This document shows, in pieces, positions 1-8,339 of a stretch of DNA of 64,000 bases (the first letter of the stretch is position 1; each line of letters starts with the position of its first letter). A program made the position numbers and the translations under genes. Source of the stretch: SIG299 sp051880375 (GTDB lineage: Bacteria; Bacillota; Clostridia; Lachnospirales; Lachnospiraceae); contig JBJENV010000016.1 in NCBI GenBank assembly GCA_051880375.1, positions 27,461 to 91,460 on the forward strand, read 5' to 3'. Under the pieces are notes generated by a model. The model was not told the DNA's origin, ran no database searches, and worked only from the letters and a program-made list of their open reading frames with translations.

Positions 1-309
1 GCCTGTGATGTGTTTGTTTTACCCACTTTGTATGAGGGCTTTGGTATGGCAGTTTTGGAAGCTCAGGTGAATGGTCTTGAGACTATTACGTCTGATGTAG
101 TACCGGGGGAGGTATTCGTTTCCGATAAGATACATGTATTGTCCTTGACAGCAGGAGATGACGATTGGGTAAATGCGATTGTTTCGACCATGGGAAGACC
201 GAGGGAAGAAATTTCCTTTCTTCAGACAATGGATTGGTACAATATCCGGGTACAGGCGGCTGTTTTAGTCAGTGCTTATCAAGAGGCTTTGGCAGAAGGG
301 AGTTTGTAA
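1..309 (+). CDS. Glycosyltransferase family 4, C-terminal fragment
   Basis: This is the last roughly 102 codons of a gene that begins upstream of the window. The translated end carries the GT-B/family 4 nucleotide-sugar binding signature (PTLYEGFGMAVLEAQ), including the two acidic residues of the EGFG...E motif that normally contact the donor sugar nucleotide. A short helical tail ends in TAA at 307-309. The family transfers a sugar from an activated donor to a growing glycan on the cytoplasmic side of the membrane. The stop overlaps the start of the next gene (TAATG), so it is translationally coupled to the flippase, which fits a polysaccharide assembly operon. Donor and acceptor cannot be told from this fragment. 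Confidence 0.85.
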   Translation, partial: ACDVFVLPTLYEGFGMAVLEAQVNGLETITSDVVPGEVFVSDKIHVLSLTAGDDDWVNAIVSTMGRPREEISFLQTMDWYNIRVQAAVLVSAYQEALAEGSL

Positions 310-1826
310 TGGCACTGAGTAGGACAGAAAACACACTTCGTAATACTGCCGCAGCAATGTTGATGCAGCTGGTTTCTATGCTTGCCAGATTTGTCACGCA
401 AACAGTTTTTATTTATACGCTGGGGAAACAGTATACCGGAGTTTCCGGAGTGTTTTCCGATTTGCTGCATATGCTCTCAGCTACGGAACTGGGGATTGGA
501 ACAGCTGTTTTGTTTTCTTTATATCAGCCGGTAAGGCAACAGAACAGGGAAAAAATATGTGCTTATATGGCTTTATTAAAAAAAGTCTACCACGTTATCG
601 CTGTTGTGATTATACTGCTTGGCGCTGCAATGCTTCCGTTCCTTCCGTATATCATTAAGGACGTACCGGATATTAGGGAAAGCATTCGCCTCATTTTCCT
701 TTTGTTTGTTTTAAAGACTTCATTAAGCTACCTGTTTCAATATCGGGGTATCTTGTTTGAAGCCTGCCAGCAAAAGAGAAGCTTGTCATTGCTTTCCAGC
801 GCAGTCACAGTCACAGTGACTGCTTTTCAGGTAGTAGTGCTTGTGTTTACAAGACAGTATTTGCTTTTTTTACTGACGGATATTGCGGGGGTTTTATTAA
901 AGAATGCCTTAGTGGTATTGGTATATCATAGAAAATTTCCTTTTATGGTAAACCGAAGCGAAGCCTTAAGCAAGGAAGAAAGAAATCTCGTATGGAAAAA
1001 TGTCGGAAGTCTTAGTCTCTACCGGGTTTCGAATATCATACTTGTGGGAACGGACAGCGTGATTATTTCTTCTTTACTTGGAACTCCGATGGTAGGGATC
1101 TTGTCGGGGTATCGAATGATTGTAAATTATATTTCGGATTTTGCAGGTCAGTTGTTTCATTCTGCACTTCCAAGTGTTGGAAACGCTGTTGTCGCAGAAA
1201 GCCCGGAACATAATTATTTCATCTATCGACGCTTATCGTTTGCCCTGTATACGATTACCTGCATCACGGCCACATGCCTGTTTGTTCTGCTGGCACCGTT
1301 TGTTTATTTGTGGCTGGGCGAGGAATATTGTCTGCCGGTGCCTGTTGTTGCTTCGCTTGTATTGAATTATTATACCGCTATGATGATGATAGCGAATACA
1401 TCATTTCGGAACGCCTATGGGTTGTTTTCGAAAAGACCGGAAGCTCCCGTGGCAATGGCTTTATTGAACATAGTTATTTCCATCATACTCGGAAGGCGAT
1501 TCGGAGTGTTTGGAATTCTTTTGGCTACGTCTATTGCAAGACTGCTGACACTTCTGTGGATAGATCCCATGTTAATCTATCGATATGCATTTCATGTGGA
1601 ATGGAAAGGATATTGGAGAGAGTTTGGGATAAGAATTGTAATGACAAGCTGTTCCTGCATGCTGGCATTTATTTTCACCTTCAGGCTGCCATACCGTTTT
1701 AGTATGCTGTTTGTCAGGTTATTTATTGCAGCAGCAGTTTCCTCCTTCTTGATTTGGCTGAACTATAGAAAGACAGCGGAATATGCGTATGCAATAAAGA
1801 CAGTAAAAAGGCTGATTCGAAAATAG
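309..1826 (+). CDS. Polysaccharide flippase (Wzx-like, MATE/MOP superfamily)
   Basis: A very hydrophobic protein of about 505 residues with some twelve or more membrane segments, in the layout of oligosaccharide flippases. The family moves lipid-linked repeat units from the inner to the outer leaflet before polymerisation. The start is the ATG at 309, which overlaps the stop of the upstream glycosyltransferase (TAATG); the longer open frame upstream is only overlap with that gene. The N-terminus (RTENTLRNTAAAMLMQLVSM) is typical of the family, with an amphipathic start and a first membrane helix. The context of glycosyltransferase, acyltransferase and MBOAT genes supports a surface-polysaccharide role rather than drug efflux. 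The transported glycan is unknown. Confidence 0.85.
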   Translation: MALSRTENTLRNTAAAMLMQLVSMLARFVTQTVFIYTLGKQYTGVSGVFSDLLHMLSATELGIGTAVLFSLYQPVRQQNREKICAYMALLKKVYHVIAVVIILLGAAMLPFLPYIIKDVPDIRESIRLIFLLFVLKTSLSYLFQYRGILFEACQQKRSLSLLSSAVTVTVTAFQVVVLVFTRQYLLFLLTDIAGVLLKNALVVLVYHRKFPFMVNRSEALSKEERNLVWKNVGSLSLYRVSNIILVGTDSVIISSLLGTPMVGILSGYRMIVNYISDFAGQLFHSALPSVGNAVVAESPEHNYFIYRRLSFALYTITCITATCLFVLLAPFVYLWLGEEYCLPVPVVASLVLNYYTAMMMIANTSFRNAYGLFSKRPEAPVAMALLNIVISIILGRRFGVFGILLATSIARLLTLLWIDPMLIYRYAFHVEWKGYWREFGIRIVMTSCSCMLAFIFTFRLPYRFSMLFVRLFIAAAVSSFLIWLNYRKTAEYAYAIKTVKRLIRK

Positions 1827-1851
1827 ACTGTAGAGTAAAGGGATTGAAAGA

Positions 1852-3021
1852 ATGGAGAGAATAGATACAGCAGAGAAAGCGTATTGTACCGGATGTACTG
1901 CATGTGTAGATGCCTGCCGGACGGAAGCTATTTCTATGAAAGAGGACGAAAATGGCTTCTTATTTCCATATGTTAATGAAAAAAGGTGTATTCATTGCAA
2001 ATCTTGTAGTATAATATGCTCTGAGAGAAATGCATGTGTGGACGAACTGATCCGGAAAAAGCCATTGCGGGCTTATGCGATGAAGCACCGGGAGGAAGAA
2101 ATACATAAGACAAGTCAGTCGGGAGGCGTTTTCTATGCTCTGGCACAGGCTGTGATTCGACAAGGTGGTGTAGTTTTTGGAGCAGCCTTTCTGGAAGATT
2201 TTTCAGTAGCGCATATATGTATTGAAAAAGAATCGGATTTGTATCGGCTACAAGGCTCAAAATATGTGCAAAGCGATATGAATTCAGTGATTCCTCAGGT
2301 GAAGCAGTTGCTAAAGCAAAACAAATTGGTACTTTTTAGCGGGACACCTTGTCAATGTGCCGGCGTACTGAGTGCCTGTAAAGGGTACGAGGAAACACTG
2401 TTGCTTGTTGATTTAGTCTGTCATGGAGTCCCTGCGTTAAAATTGTGGAAAGATTTCCTAAACCATATGTCCCGAAAGCATCATGGAGAAATTACCGAAG
2501 CAAAATTCAGAATCAGTGATGGCAGCCAAAAAAAAGGACATGTGGAACAGATTACTGTCAATGGGAAAAAATATAATTCCACAACTTATGGACAACTGTT
2601 TTACAGCCATGCGTTTTTCAGAGAATCCTGTGATGATTGTAAATTCAGAAAATATGGAAGAGTCGGTGACATTACCCTGGGTGATTGGATATATGGTCAG
2701 AAAACCGGAGATGCATTTTGGGAGAAAGCCGGAGTTTCTCAGGTGTTTGTCAACACAGAAACCGGAGAAAAGTGGTTTGACAGGATTAAGGAGATGTTTG
2801 AAGTCCGATTGCTTGAATGGAAAGAATGTGCGCAGCCTGCACTGGAAGATATGTATTGCCGCAATCTGAAAAAGCAGGAAATACTTAAACTTTACAGAGA
2901 AAAAGGTTTTTCTGTAATTGCACGTAAATATGGGCATGAAAACAGAACAGTCAGATTAAAGAGAATTGTAAAAAGAGGGAACAGCTTCCTAAAGAATCGG
3001 TTTACAATCAGACAAACGTAA
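1852..3021 (+). CDS. Fe-S FrhB-like protein (F420 hydrogenase/dehydrogenase beta-subunit family), polysaccharide-locus type
   Basis: A 389-residue protein. Its N-terminus has two ferredoxin-type 4Fe-4S motifs: CTGCTACVDAC near residues 13-23 and CIHCKSCSIIC near residues 46-56. The rest matches the FrhB/FdhB coenzyme-F420 beta-subunit fold: GTPCQCAG around residue 165, a C-x2-C motif (CDDCKFRKYGRVGDITLGD) around residue 260, and a basic C-terminal tail. Proteins of this type without an F420 pathway are common in Firmicutes and Bacteroidetes capsule clusters, often next to polysaccharide pyruvyl transferases. Their reaction is not established; a flavin- or Fe-S-dependent redox step on a sugar or carrier is an inference. 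It starts 25 bp after the flippase on the same strand, so it is probably in the same operon. Confidence 0.75.
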   Translation: MERIDTAEKAYCTGCTACVDACRTEAISMKEDENGFLFPYVNEKRCIHCKSCSIICSERNACVDELIRKKPLRAYAMKHREEEIHKTSQSGGVFYALAQAVIRQGGVVFGAAFLEDFSVAHICIEKESDLYRLQGSKYVQSDMNSVIPQVKQLLKQNKLVLFSGTPCQCAGVLSACKGYEETLLLVDLVCHGVPALKLWKDFLNHMSRKHHGEITEAKFRISDGSQKKGHVEQITVNGKKYNSTTYGQLFYSHAFFRESCDDCKFRKYGRVGDITLGDWIYGQKTGDAFWEKAGVSQVFVNTETGEKWFDRIKEMFEVRLLEWKECAQPALEDMYCRNLKKQEILKLYREKGFSVIARKYGHENRTVRLKRIVKRGNSFLKNRFTIRQT

Positions 3022-3045
3022 AAATTATTGTGAGCGGAGAAACAT

Positions 3046-4590
3046 ATGCGTAAGGATAGTAAAGTAATGGGTGTCAGGATATCTGAGCGAAAACGGAATA
3101 TAGATAGTAAAAAGTATGCGTCCGCCGATAATACAGTCAGAAGAACTGTCAGTGTGCCGAAGCCTGAGGATTTACCGGAGAGAACGTACATAACGATAAA
3201 GCATTCTTCTGCTGTGCAAACGACCAAATTGCGTAATGATAATGAAGCCAGAACGAAGACGCATTTAGATGCGGATAAAGAAAAGATAGAAGAGGAAGAG
3301 GTAAAGAAGGCGGAGTGCGTAGCGGAGCCTGAACCTGAGCCGAAGAGTGAATCGGAAGTTGAGCCGGAACCGGAAAGTGAACCGGAAGTTGAGCCGGAAC
3401 CGGAAGCTGAGCCGGAGCCGGAAAGTGAACCGGAAGCCGAGCCGGAACCGGAAGCTGAGCCGGAGAGTGAGTCGGAACCTGAGACTGGAAAGGAATCAGA
3501 AGATTCGGAGTTAGAAAGTGATGTGTTGATTGAGAAAGTAGAGAGTACCATAGATTCTCTAGATACAGATATCATGTCATTACAAACCGGCTTTTCTCCG
3601 GAAAAGCAGGAAATTGAATTGGATTGGTCTGTTTATAGGACAGAACGGGATAAGTTTTCAAGGTGGCTGGTTCCGTGGGAAGTCAATCCTGTACCGGGAA
3701 GATATACATTAACAATTCAATCGCCTTATTCGGTGACGAAAATCATCAGGGATACAAAACCGCTTCAGCGTTATTATTCGGATGATTTTAGTGATAGTTC
3801 TTTTTCCATGTATAGTAAAGAAGAGTATATCGAAGAGTTAGAACGTTTGTTAATGTTTATGACTCCGTATGATCGGCACTTGACGGTGGACAGATATCGG
3901 GCAATGCTGCTCGTGACCGAGAATGAATACGAGATGATGGAGGCATTGGGAACACCGCAAAAGCTGGCAGCAATGCTGGCAAAAGACTATGTGCCGACAG
4001 CTATGAATCCCGAATACCAATCAGCTGAAGAACTGAATTCTTCAAAGAGAAAAGCTTCTGAAACGGAAAAAACCGAAAAGGCATTCCGTTCTGTTGCGGC
4101 AACGATGCATCCCGATACGGGAGAAGAAAAGACGGACACGCATTTAACCACGGTTGTCGATATGAGACAATCGGACCCGGCAGAGGAAGGTAAGGATGCA
4201 GCCGAGGCGGCAGGGCATCAGGAAGGCACGGCAGGGACAAAAACGGAGGAGCCTTCGCAAGAAATCATTTTGAAATCCTTAGTTTGCTTTCTTACCATTG
4301 CTATGATACTAAGTGCTGTTGTATTGACGGCTTGTATTGCGGTGGTAGTGCTTTTATCCAGTGTCGGATTGTTAGTGGCTTTTTTCCTGCTGAATACATT
4401 GATTAATGTATGTTTGACAATGAGCTTTGCTGACGGAATATTTATGGTCGGACTTTATATGAGTGTACTTGCCATTGTGTTGTTTCTCATTTTTAGCGGA
4501 ATTGACGTATCAATGAGAAGCGTAAGGAGGATGAAAAACTGGATTCGACAGGGAATTAAAGCTAGAAAAAATGTGGACAGAGGTGCGTGA
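3046..4590 (+). CDS. Membrane protein with EP-rich repeat and HAAS (DUF1700-like) domain
   Basis: A 514-residue protein of unknown function. Residues 1-90 are basic and polar. Residues about 93-150 are a low-complexity Glu/Pro/Ser repeat (EPEPESEPEVEPEPE type). A tryptophan-containing globular stretch follows (residues 185-250). A segment at about 258-310 resembles the HAAS/DUF1700 fold: SKEEYIEELERLLMFMTPYD, then an ALGTPQKLAAML end like the usual 'LGSP.k.A'. After a polar linker come three or so membrane helices (about residues 408-490) and a basic tail. HAAS proteins are usually partnered by PadR-type regulators, and none is seen here. It sits 24 bp after the FrhB-like gene and 1 bp before a small membrane protein, inside the polysaccharide operon. 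A structural or regulatory role in export is only a guess. Confidence 0.6.
   Translation: MRKDSKVMGVRISERKRNIDSKKYASADNTVRRTVSVPKPEDLPERTYITIKHSSAVQTTKLRNDNEARTKTHLDADKEKIEEEEVKKAECVAEPEPEPKSESEVEPEPESEPEVEPEPEAEPEPESEPEAEPEPEAEPESESEPETGKESEDSELESDVLIEKVESTIDSLDTDIMSLQTGFSPEKQEIELDWSVYRTERDKFSRWLVPWEVNPVPGRYTLTIQSPYSVTKIIRDTKPLQRYYSDDFSDSSFSMYSKEEYIEELERLLMFMTPYDRHLTVDRYRAMLLVTENEYEMMEALGTPQKLAAMLAKDYVPTAMNPEYQSAEELNSSKRKASETEKTEKAFRSVAATMHPDTGEEKTDTHLTTVVDMRQSDPAEEGKDAAEAAGHQEGTAGTKTEEPSQEIILKSLVCFLTIAMILSAVVLTACIAVVVLLSSVGLLVAFFLLNTLINVCLTMSFADGIFMVGLYMSVLAIVLFLIFSGIDVSMRSVRRMKNWIRQGIKARKNVDRGA
3326..3490 (+). repeat. Tandem Glu-Pro coding repeat
   Basis: Within the HAAS-domain gene, roughly 165 bp consist of near-identical GAG/GAA-CCG/CCT codons with periodic AGT and GTT/GCT codons. 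The period is about 30 bp, encoding EPEPESEPEV-like decapeptides. The array is in frame and so is likely to change length by slippage without breaking the gene. The encoded segment would be an extended, highly acidic linker. Confidence 0.85.
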
Positions 4591-4591
4591 G

Positions 4592-4756
4592 ATGAGAAAA
4601 AAACTATGTATTTTTGCGGTTCTGATAGGTATCGTTTTTATGTTTATCGGATATCGTATGGGAGCGGATATAGAAACGATTGCTGAAAAACTCGAGAACA
4701 ACATTGAAATGTTTACAGGAGCTGAGCCGCTGCAGGAGGAACATGTCGAGGGATAA
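4592..4756 (+). CDS. Small single-pass membrane protein
   Basis: A 54-residue protein starting at the ATG at 4592, one base after the stop of the HAAS-domain gene; a longer frame from 4571 would overlap that gene and lacks its own ribosome site. The sequence has a basic start (MRKKL), one hydrophobic segment (about residues 5-22) and an acidic amphipathic tail (ETIAEKLENNIEMF). I do not recognise a family. The one-base spacing implies translational coupling to the HAAS protein, so the two may act together at the membrane. The tight coupling and regular composition favour a real gene, but it is short. Confidence 0.5.
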   Translation: MRKKLCIFAVLIGIVFMFIGYRMGADIETIAEKLENNIEMFTGAEPLQEEHVEG

Positions 4757-4796
4757 CATCAGTCGGATAATGGAGTAAATACATAAGAGGAGCTTT

Positions 4797-5819
4797 ATGG
4801 AGAACGAGGTTAGTCAAACTTGCATTAAGAGAATGAACTCAATAGATTTGGTGAAATTAGTCATGGCATTTTGGGTTGTTGCTATTCATACTATCCCATT
4901 AAAAGGTCGTGTGACTGAGTTCGCTTATTCGGTGCATTCTTCCTATATGGGATTGGCTGTTCCGTTTTTCTTTTTGTCAGCAGGCTTTTTGCTGGCGAAT
5001 AAGTTGAGATATCCGTTTTCGGATGAATATAGTATAAAGCAGATTCAGCGGTACTTGAAAAGAATGGTAAGACTTTATTTGATTTGGAATGTTATCTATT
5101 TTCCTTTGGCATTATATCGATATATTGCTGACGGTACAGGTTGGATAAGGGCTGTTCTTTTATACGTCAGAGGACTGATTTTTGTCGGAGAACATTATAA
5201 TTCCTGGATGCTATGGTATTTGTTGTCCACGATATATGCACTTATGCTTATAATTGTGCTGCTTAAGTATGTACACTTAAAACCAGACAAAATTGTTCTT
5301 ATTGGAGCAGCACTGTTTGTAATGGGAATAGGCATTACGTTTCTGGTTAATTACGAAGGGAAATTGCCGGCAGCTCTTTTGCATCTGCAACAGTTTTTTC
5401 ATTACACAATACCAAATGGAAGAATATTTCAGGGTGTCTTCTATATCCCTGTTGGTATGTGCCTGGCGAAAAAAAGGATTGGAATGAAAGAATCCTGTTT
5501 CATGACTGTGGTTAGCTTTATCATGAATATATTTATTACCGATAGTTCAATCTCATCAGTATTAATTGCTGTTTGTGCAATTGGCTTTTTTTCTATAGTG
5601 GAAAAGATTCCGTTGCCGGATTCCCCGATATTCCCTTTTATGAGAAAAATGAGCACCGTTATCTATTTCATTCATATGTATATATGGACGATCTATTATA
5701 TGTTGGTTTATGGAGAGAAAAAAAGTGGAATTGACTGCTATCTTGTAACTTTGATTGTGAGTATTGCTGTTTCTGCATGTTATGTATATCTAAACGAATA
5801 TAAGAAGCGTTCAAAATGA
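4797..5819 (+). CDS. Membrane acyltransferase, family 3 (OafA/WecH type)
   Basis: A 340-residue polytopic protein of the acyltransferase 3 family. The opening MNSIDLVKLVMAFWVVAIHT has the conserved Arg/Asp-start helix and catalytic-site His (VAIHT) expected in O-acyltransferases that move an acetyl or succinyl group onto exported glycans. About ten hydrophobic segments follow, and a late YFIHMYIWT motif matches the conserved His/Tyr region near the family C-terminus. A ribosome site (AGAGGAG) lies 6-8 bp ahead of the ATG. In this operon it probably decorates the surface polysaccharide; the acyl group and target sugar are not visible from sequence. Confidence 0.8.
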   Translation: MENEVSQTCIKRMNSIDLVKLVMAFWVVAIHTIPLKGRVTEFAYSVHSSYMGLAVPFFFLSAGFLLANKLRYPFSDEYSIKQIQRYLKRMVRLYLIWNVIYFPLALYRYIADGTGWIRAVLLYVRGLIFVGEHYNSWMLWYLLSTIYALMLIIVLLKYVHLKPDKIVLIGAALFVMGIGITFLVNYEGKLPAALLHLQQFFHYTIPNGRIFQGVFYIPVGMCLAKKRIGMKESCFMTVVSFIMNIFITDSSISSVLIAVCAIGFFSIVEKIPLPDSPIFPFMRKMSTVIYFIHMYIWTIYYMLVYGEKKSGIDCYLVTLIVSIAVSACYVYLNEYKKRSK

Positions 5820-5928
5820 CAGTGTGTTTTAGAGAATGCTACGGATTATAGACGAAAAAAAACGCTATACTTCGCTGAGTTTTTGAAAAAAGAGTATAAG
5901 TGAAATATATATAAGGAGTGTTCGAACG

Positions 5929-7365
5929 GTGTTATTTCATTCATTCGCATTTGCTGTCTTTTTACCTGTTGTATTTATCCTGTATTGGGCATTACCACAT
6001 AGATTTCGTTGGATATTGCTGCTTGCAGCAAGCTATTATTTTTATATGAGCTGGAATGCCAAATATGTGTTCTTAATATTGTTTATGACGGTGATTTCAT
6101 ATAGTGCGGCAAGGTTATTAGAAAAAGAAGAGCGTGTAATATGTAAAAAATGGATTTTGACAGGAACAGCTATATTGTGTTTCGGTGTACTTTTCTTCTT
6201 TAAATATTTCAATTTTGTCAGTGAATCGGTTACAGACTTCCTGAGGCTGTTTGCAATTCAGATAAATCCGATTGCCGTAAATCTGTTGTTACCGGTGGGA
6301 ATATCATTTTATACATTTCAGACATTAAGTTATGTGATTGATGTATATCGGGGAGATATTTCGGCGGAACATCATTTTGGCTACTATGCTGCATTTATAT
6401 CATTTTTTCCTCAGTTGGTTGCCGGACCTATTGAAAGAGCCGGTAATTTACTGCCACAGATTAAGGCAGAGCATAAGTTTGATTATGCTCAGGGGACATA
6501 TGGGCTAAAGCTAATGGCATGGGGGCTTTTTAAGAAAACAGTCATAGCGGATACGTTGTCTCAGTATGTAAGTAAAGTATATGATTCTCCACAGAATTTT
6601 CAAGGTTTTGCTCTGGTTTTAGCAACATTCTTTTTTACTATTCAGATATATTGTGATTTTTCAGGTTATTCGGATATTGCAATCGGTACGGCGAAATTAC
6701 TTGGTGTTAATTTGATGAACAACTTTAAGAGTCCGTATTTTTCGCAAAGTATAAAGGAATTTTGGAGTAGATGGCATATTTCGTTATCCACATGGTTTAA
6801 GGATTATGTTTATATACCTCTGGGCGGAAATCGTGTTGGCAAGGTAAGACGTGCACTTAATTTGATAATCACATTTTTAGTCAGCGGTCTGTGGCACGGA
6901 GCAAACTGGACCTTCGTTATTTGGGGAGGACTACATGGAGTTGCTCAAGTGTTGGAAAATGCACTGATACCGAAAAGCAGACAAAAGAGTACAGGAATTT
7001 TGTGTGGGATAAGGGTATTATGCGTTTTTATTTTCACCTCCTTCGCATGGATATTTTTTGTGTCAAATTCGATTGAGGATGCGGCATATGTGATTGGGCA
7101 TTTATTTGATGGATTCTCGAATCCTATTGCATATTTTCATGATGGTTTCGCAAGTTTAGAAATGAGTAATACAGCAATGGTAAAGGAAATTTTTCTTATA
7201 GTTTTAGGGATTTTTGATTTTCTCTCATTGAAAATGGATGTTATTGCGGAATTAGGTAAGAAAAATATCGTGATTCGTTGGATGGTATACATATGTTTAG
7301 GACTCATCATAGTATTTTTCTCACAGAAAGGAGAATCAGCTGAATTTGTTTATTTTCAGTTCTGA
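5929..7365 (+). CDS. MBOAT O-acyltransferase (AlgI-like)
   Basis: A 478-residue multi-pass membrane protein of the MBOAT family. It shows the family landmarks PVGISFYTFQTLSYVID, then FWSRWHISLSTWFKDYVYIP with its conserved His, and SGLWHGANWTFVIWGGLHG with the invariant catalytic His. AlgI/PatA/DltB-type proteins pass acetyl or acyl groups across the membrane to an extracellular partner. The GTG start at 5929 is preceded by AAGGAG at 5913-5918. It is followed 3 bp later by an SGNH-like gene, the usual partner that completes O-acetylation outside the cell. The 109 bp before it show no convincing terminator or promoter, so the locus may continue as one transcript. Confidence 0.9.
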   Translation: MLFHSFAFAVFLPVVFILYWALPHRFRWILLLAASYYFYMSWNAKYVFLILFMTVISYSAARLLEKEERVICKKWILTGTAILCFGVLFFFKYFNFVSESVTDFLRLFAIQINPIAVNLLLPVGISFYTFQTLSYVIDVYRGDISAEHHFGYYAAFISFFPQLVAGPIERAGNLLPQIKAEHKFDYAQGTYGLKLMAWGLFKKTVIADTLSQYVSKVYDSPQNFQGFALVLATFFFTIQIYCDFSGYSDIAIGTAKLLGVNLMNNFKSPYFSQSIKEFWSRWHISLSTWFKDYVYIPLGGNRVGKVRRALNLIITFLVSGLWHGANWTFVIWGGLHGVAQVLENALIPKSRQKSTGILCGIRVLCVFIFTSFAWIFFVSNSIEDAAYVIGHLFDGFSNPIAYFHDGFASLEMSNTAMVKEIFLIVLGIFDFLSLKMDVIAELGKKNIVIRWMVYICLGLIIVFFSQKGESAEFVYFQF

Positions 7366-7368
7366 ATT

Positions 7369-8322
7369 ATGAAAAAGTTTGCAAAGAAATTATTTGTATT
7401 TGTTATTATAATTGCAATCGTAATTATGTCGGTTAATTTTGTATACGTAAAACAGTATCAGAGGGATTCTGATTATAGAAATAAGTTTGCTTCTATTCCC
7501 GATACACTTCAGATTTGTGATTTTGGCTCAAGCCATGCTTTATACGGATATAATTATGAGGATATTTCTGATAATTATAGTTGTTTTAATTTTGGAATGG
7601 TATCTCAATTTCTATCATATGATTATAGATTATTTCAATATTATGGTGAGCATATAGATGATGGTACAGTTGTATTTATTACTGTTTCGTATTCTTCGTT
7701 ATTTGGAAACAAAGAAACGAGTTATGATAGTTTTGCTTCTAAGAATAAGAGGTATTATTCAATTTTGCCAAAATCATTAATTAAAGAATATGATTTTGTA
7801 ACAGACATGCTTATCAACTATGTTCCGGCACTGGGAGTCGATACGGGGGTATTAATTAAAACGTTATTAGGAAGATCAAATGATGTGGTCTGGCAGAGAG
7901 TTGCTACTGATATAGATGTAGGAAAAAATGCGGAAGATGCCTTTTATGGGCATATTGTAAATGGAAAATATGATGAGGAAGGAAACAGAATAAAAAATCA
8001 GGAAGAAATAGATGCTTTATATGCTCTGGTGAAAGGGTGTCAAGAGAAGGGGGCGATTCCCGTATTGATTACTACACCATATCTGCAAGAGTATACAGAT
8101 GAGGTGAAAGAAAACGCGGGAGACTTTTACAATGAGTTTTATTCTATCATTGACCAGGTGGTGGAAGATACAGGGGTCGAGTATTATGATTATGCTTTTG
8201 ATGAGCGGTTTTCAAATAATTATTCCTGGTTTATGGATTCGGATCATTTAAATAAAGAAGGAGCAAGAAATTTTGTAGATATTCTGATGCGTGAAATTGT
8301 ATATGAAAAGGGATACTACTAA
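7369..8322 (+). CDS. SGNH-like / AlgJ-DltD-type secreted transferase partner of MBOAT
   Basis: A 317-residue protein with one N-terminal membrane anchor (about residues 8-27) and an extracellular domain. GSSHA at residues 53-57 fits the nucleophile Ser block of SGNH/AlgJ-type enzymes, and DSDHLN near residues 290-295 supplies the D-x-H pair expected close to the C-terminus. Such enzymes accept the acyl group moved by an MBOAT protein and place it on the polymer. The start lies 3 bp after the MBOAT stop, a classic pair arrangement. The gene is very AT-rich compared with everything after 8340. Overall similarity to named families is weak, so the exact subfamily is uncertain. Confidence 0.65.
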   Translation: MKKFAKKLFVFVIIIAIVIMSVNFVYVKQYQRDSDYRNKFASIPDTLQICDFGSSHALYGYNYEDISDNYSCFNFGMVSQFLSYDYRLFQYYGEHIDDGTVVFITVSYSSLFGNKETSYDSFASKNKRYYSILPKSLIKEYDFVTDMLINYVPALGVDTGVLIKTLLGRSNDVVWQRVATDIDVGKNAEDAFYGHIVNGKYDEEGNRIKNQEEIDALYALVKGCQEKGAIPVLITTPYLQEYTDEVKENAGDFYNEFYSIIDQVVEDTGVEYYDYAFDERFSNNYSWFMDSDHLNKEGARNFVDILMREIVYEKGYY

Positions 8323-8339
8323 TAGGAAATGAGGTTAAT

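Noticed and set aside
2892..3575. Ser/Gly-rich minus-strand open frame of 227 codons
   Set aside because: It is the antisense of the EP-repeat gene; the repeat keeps all frames open.
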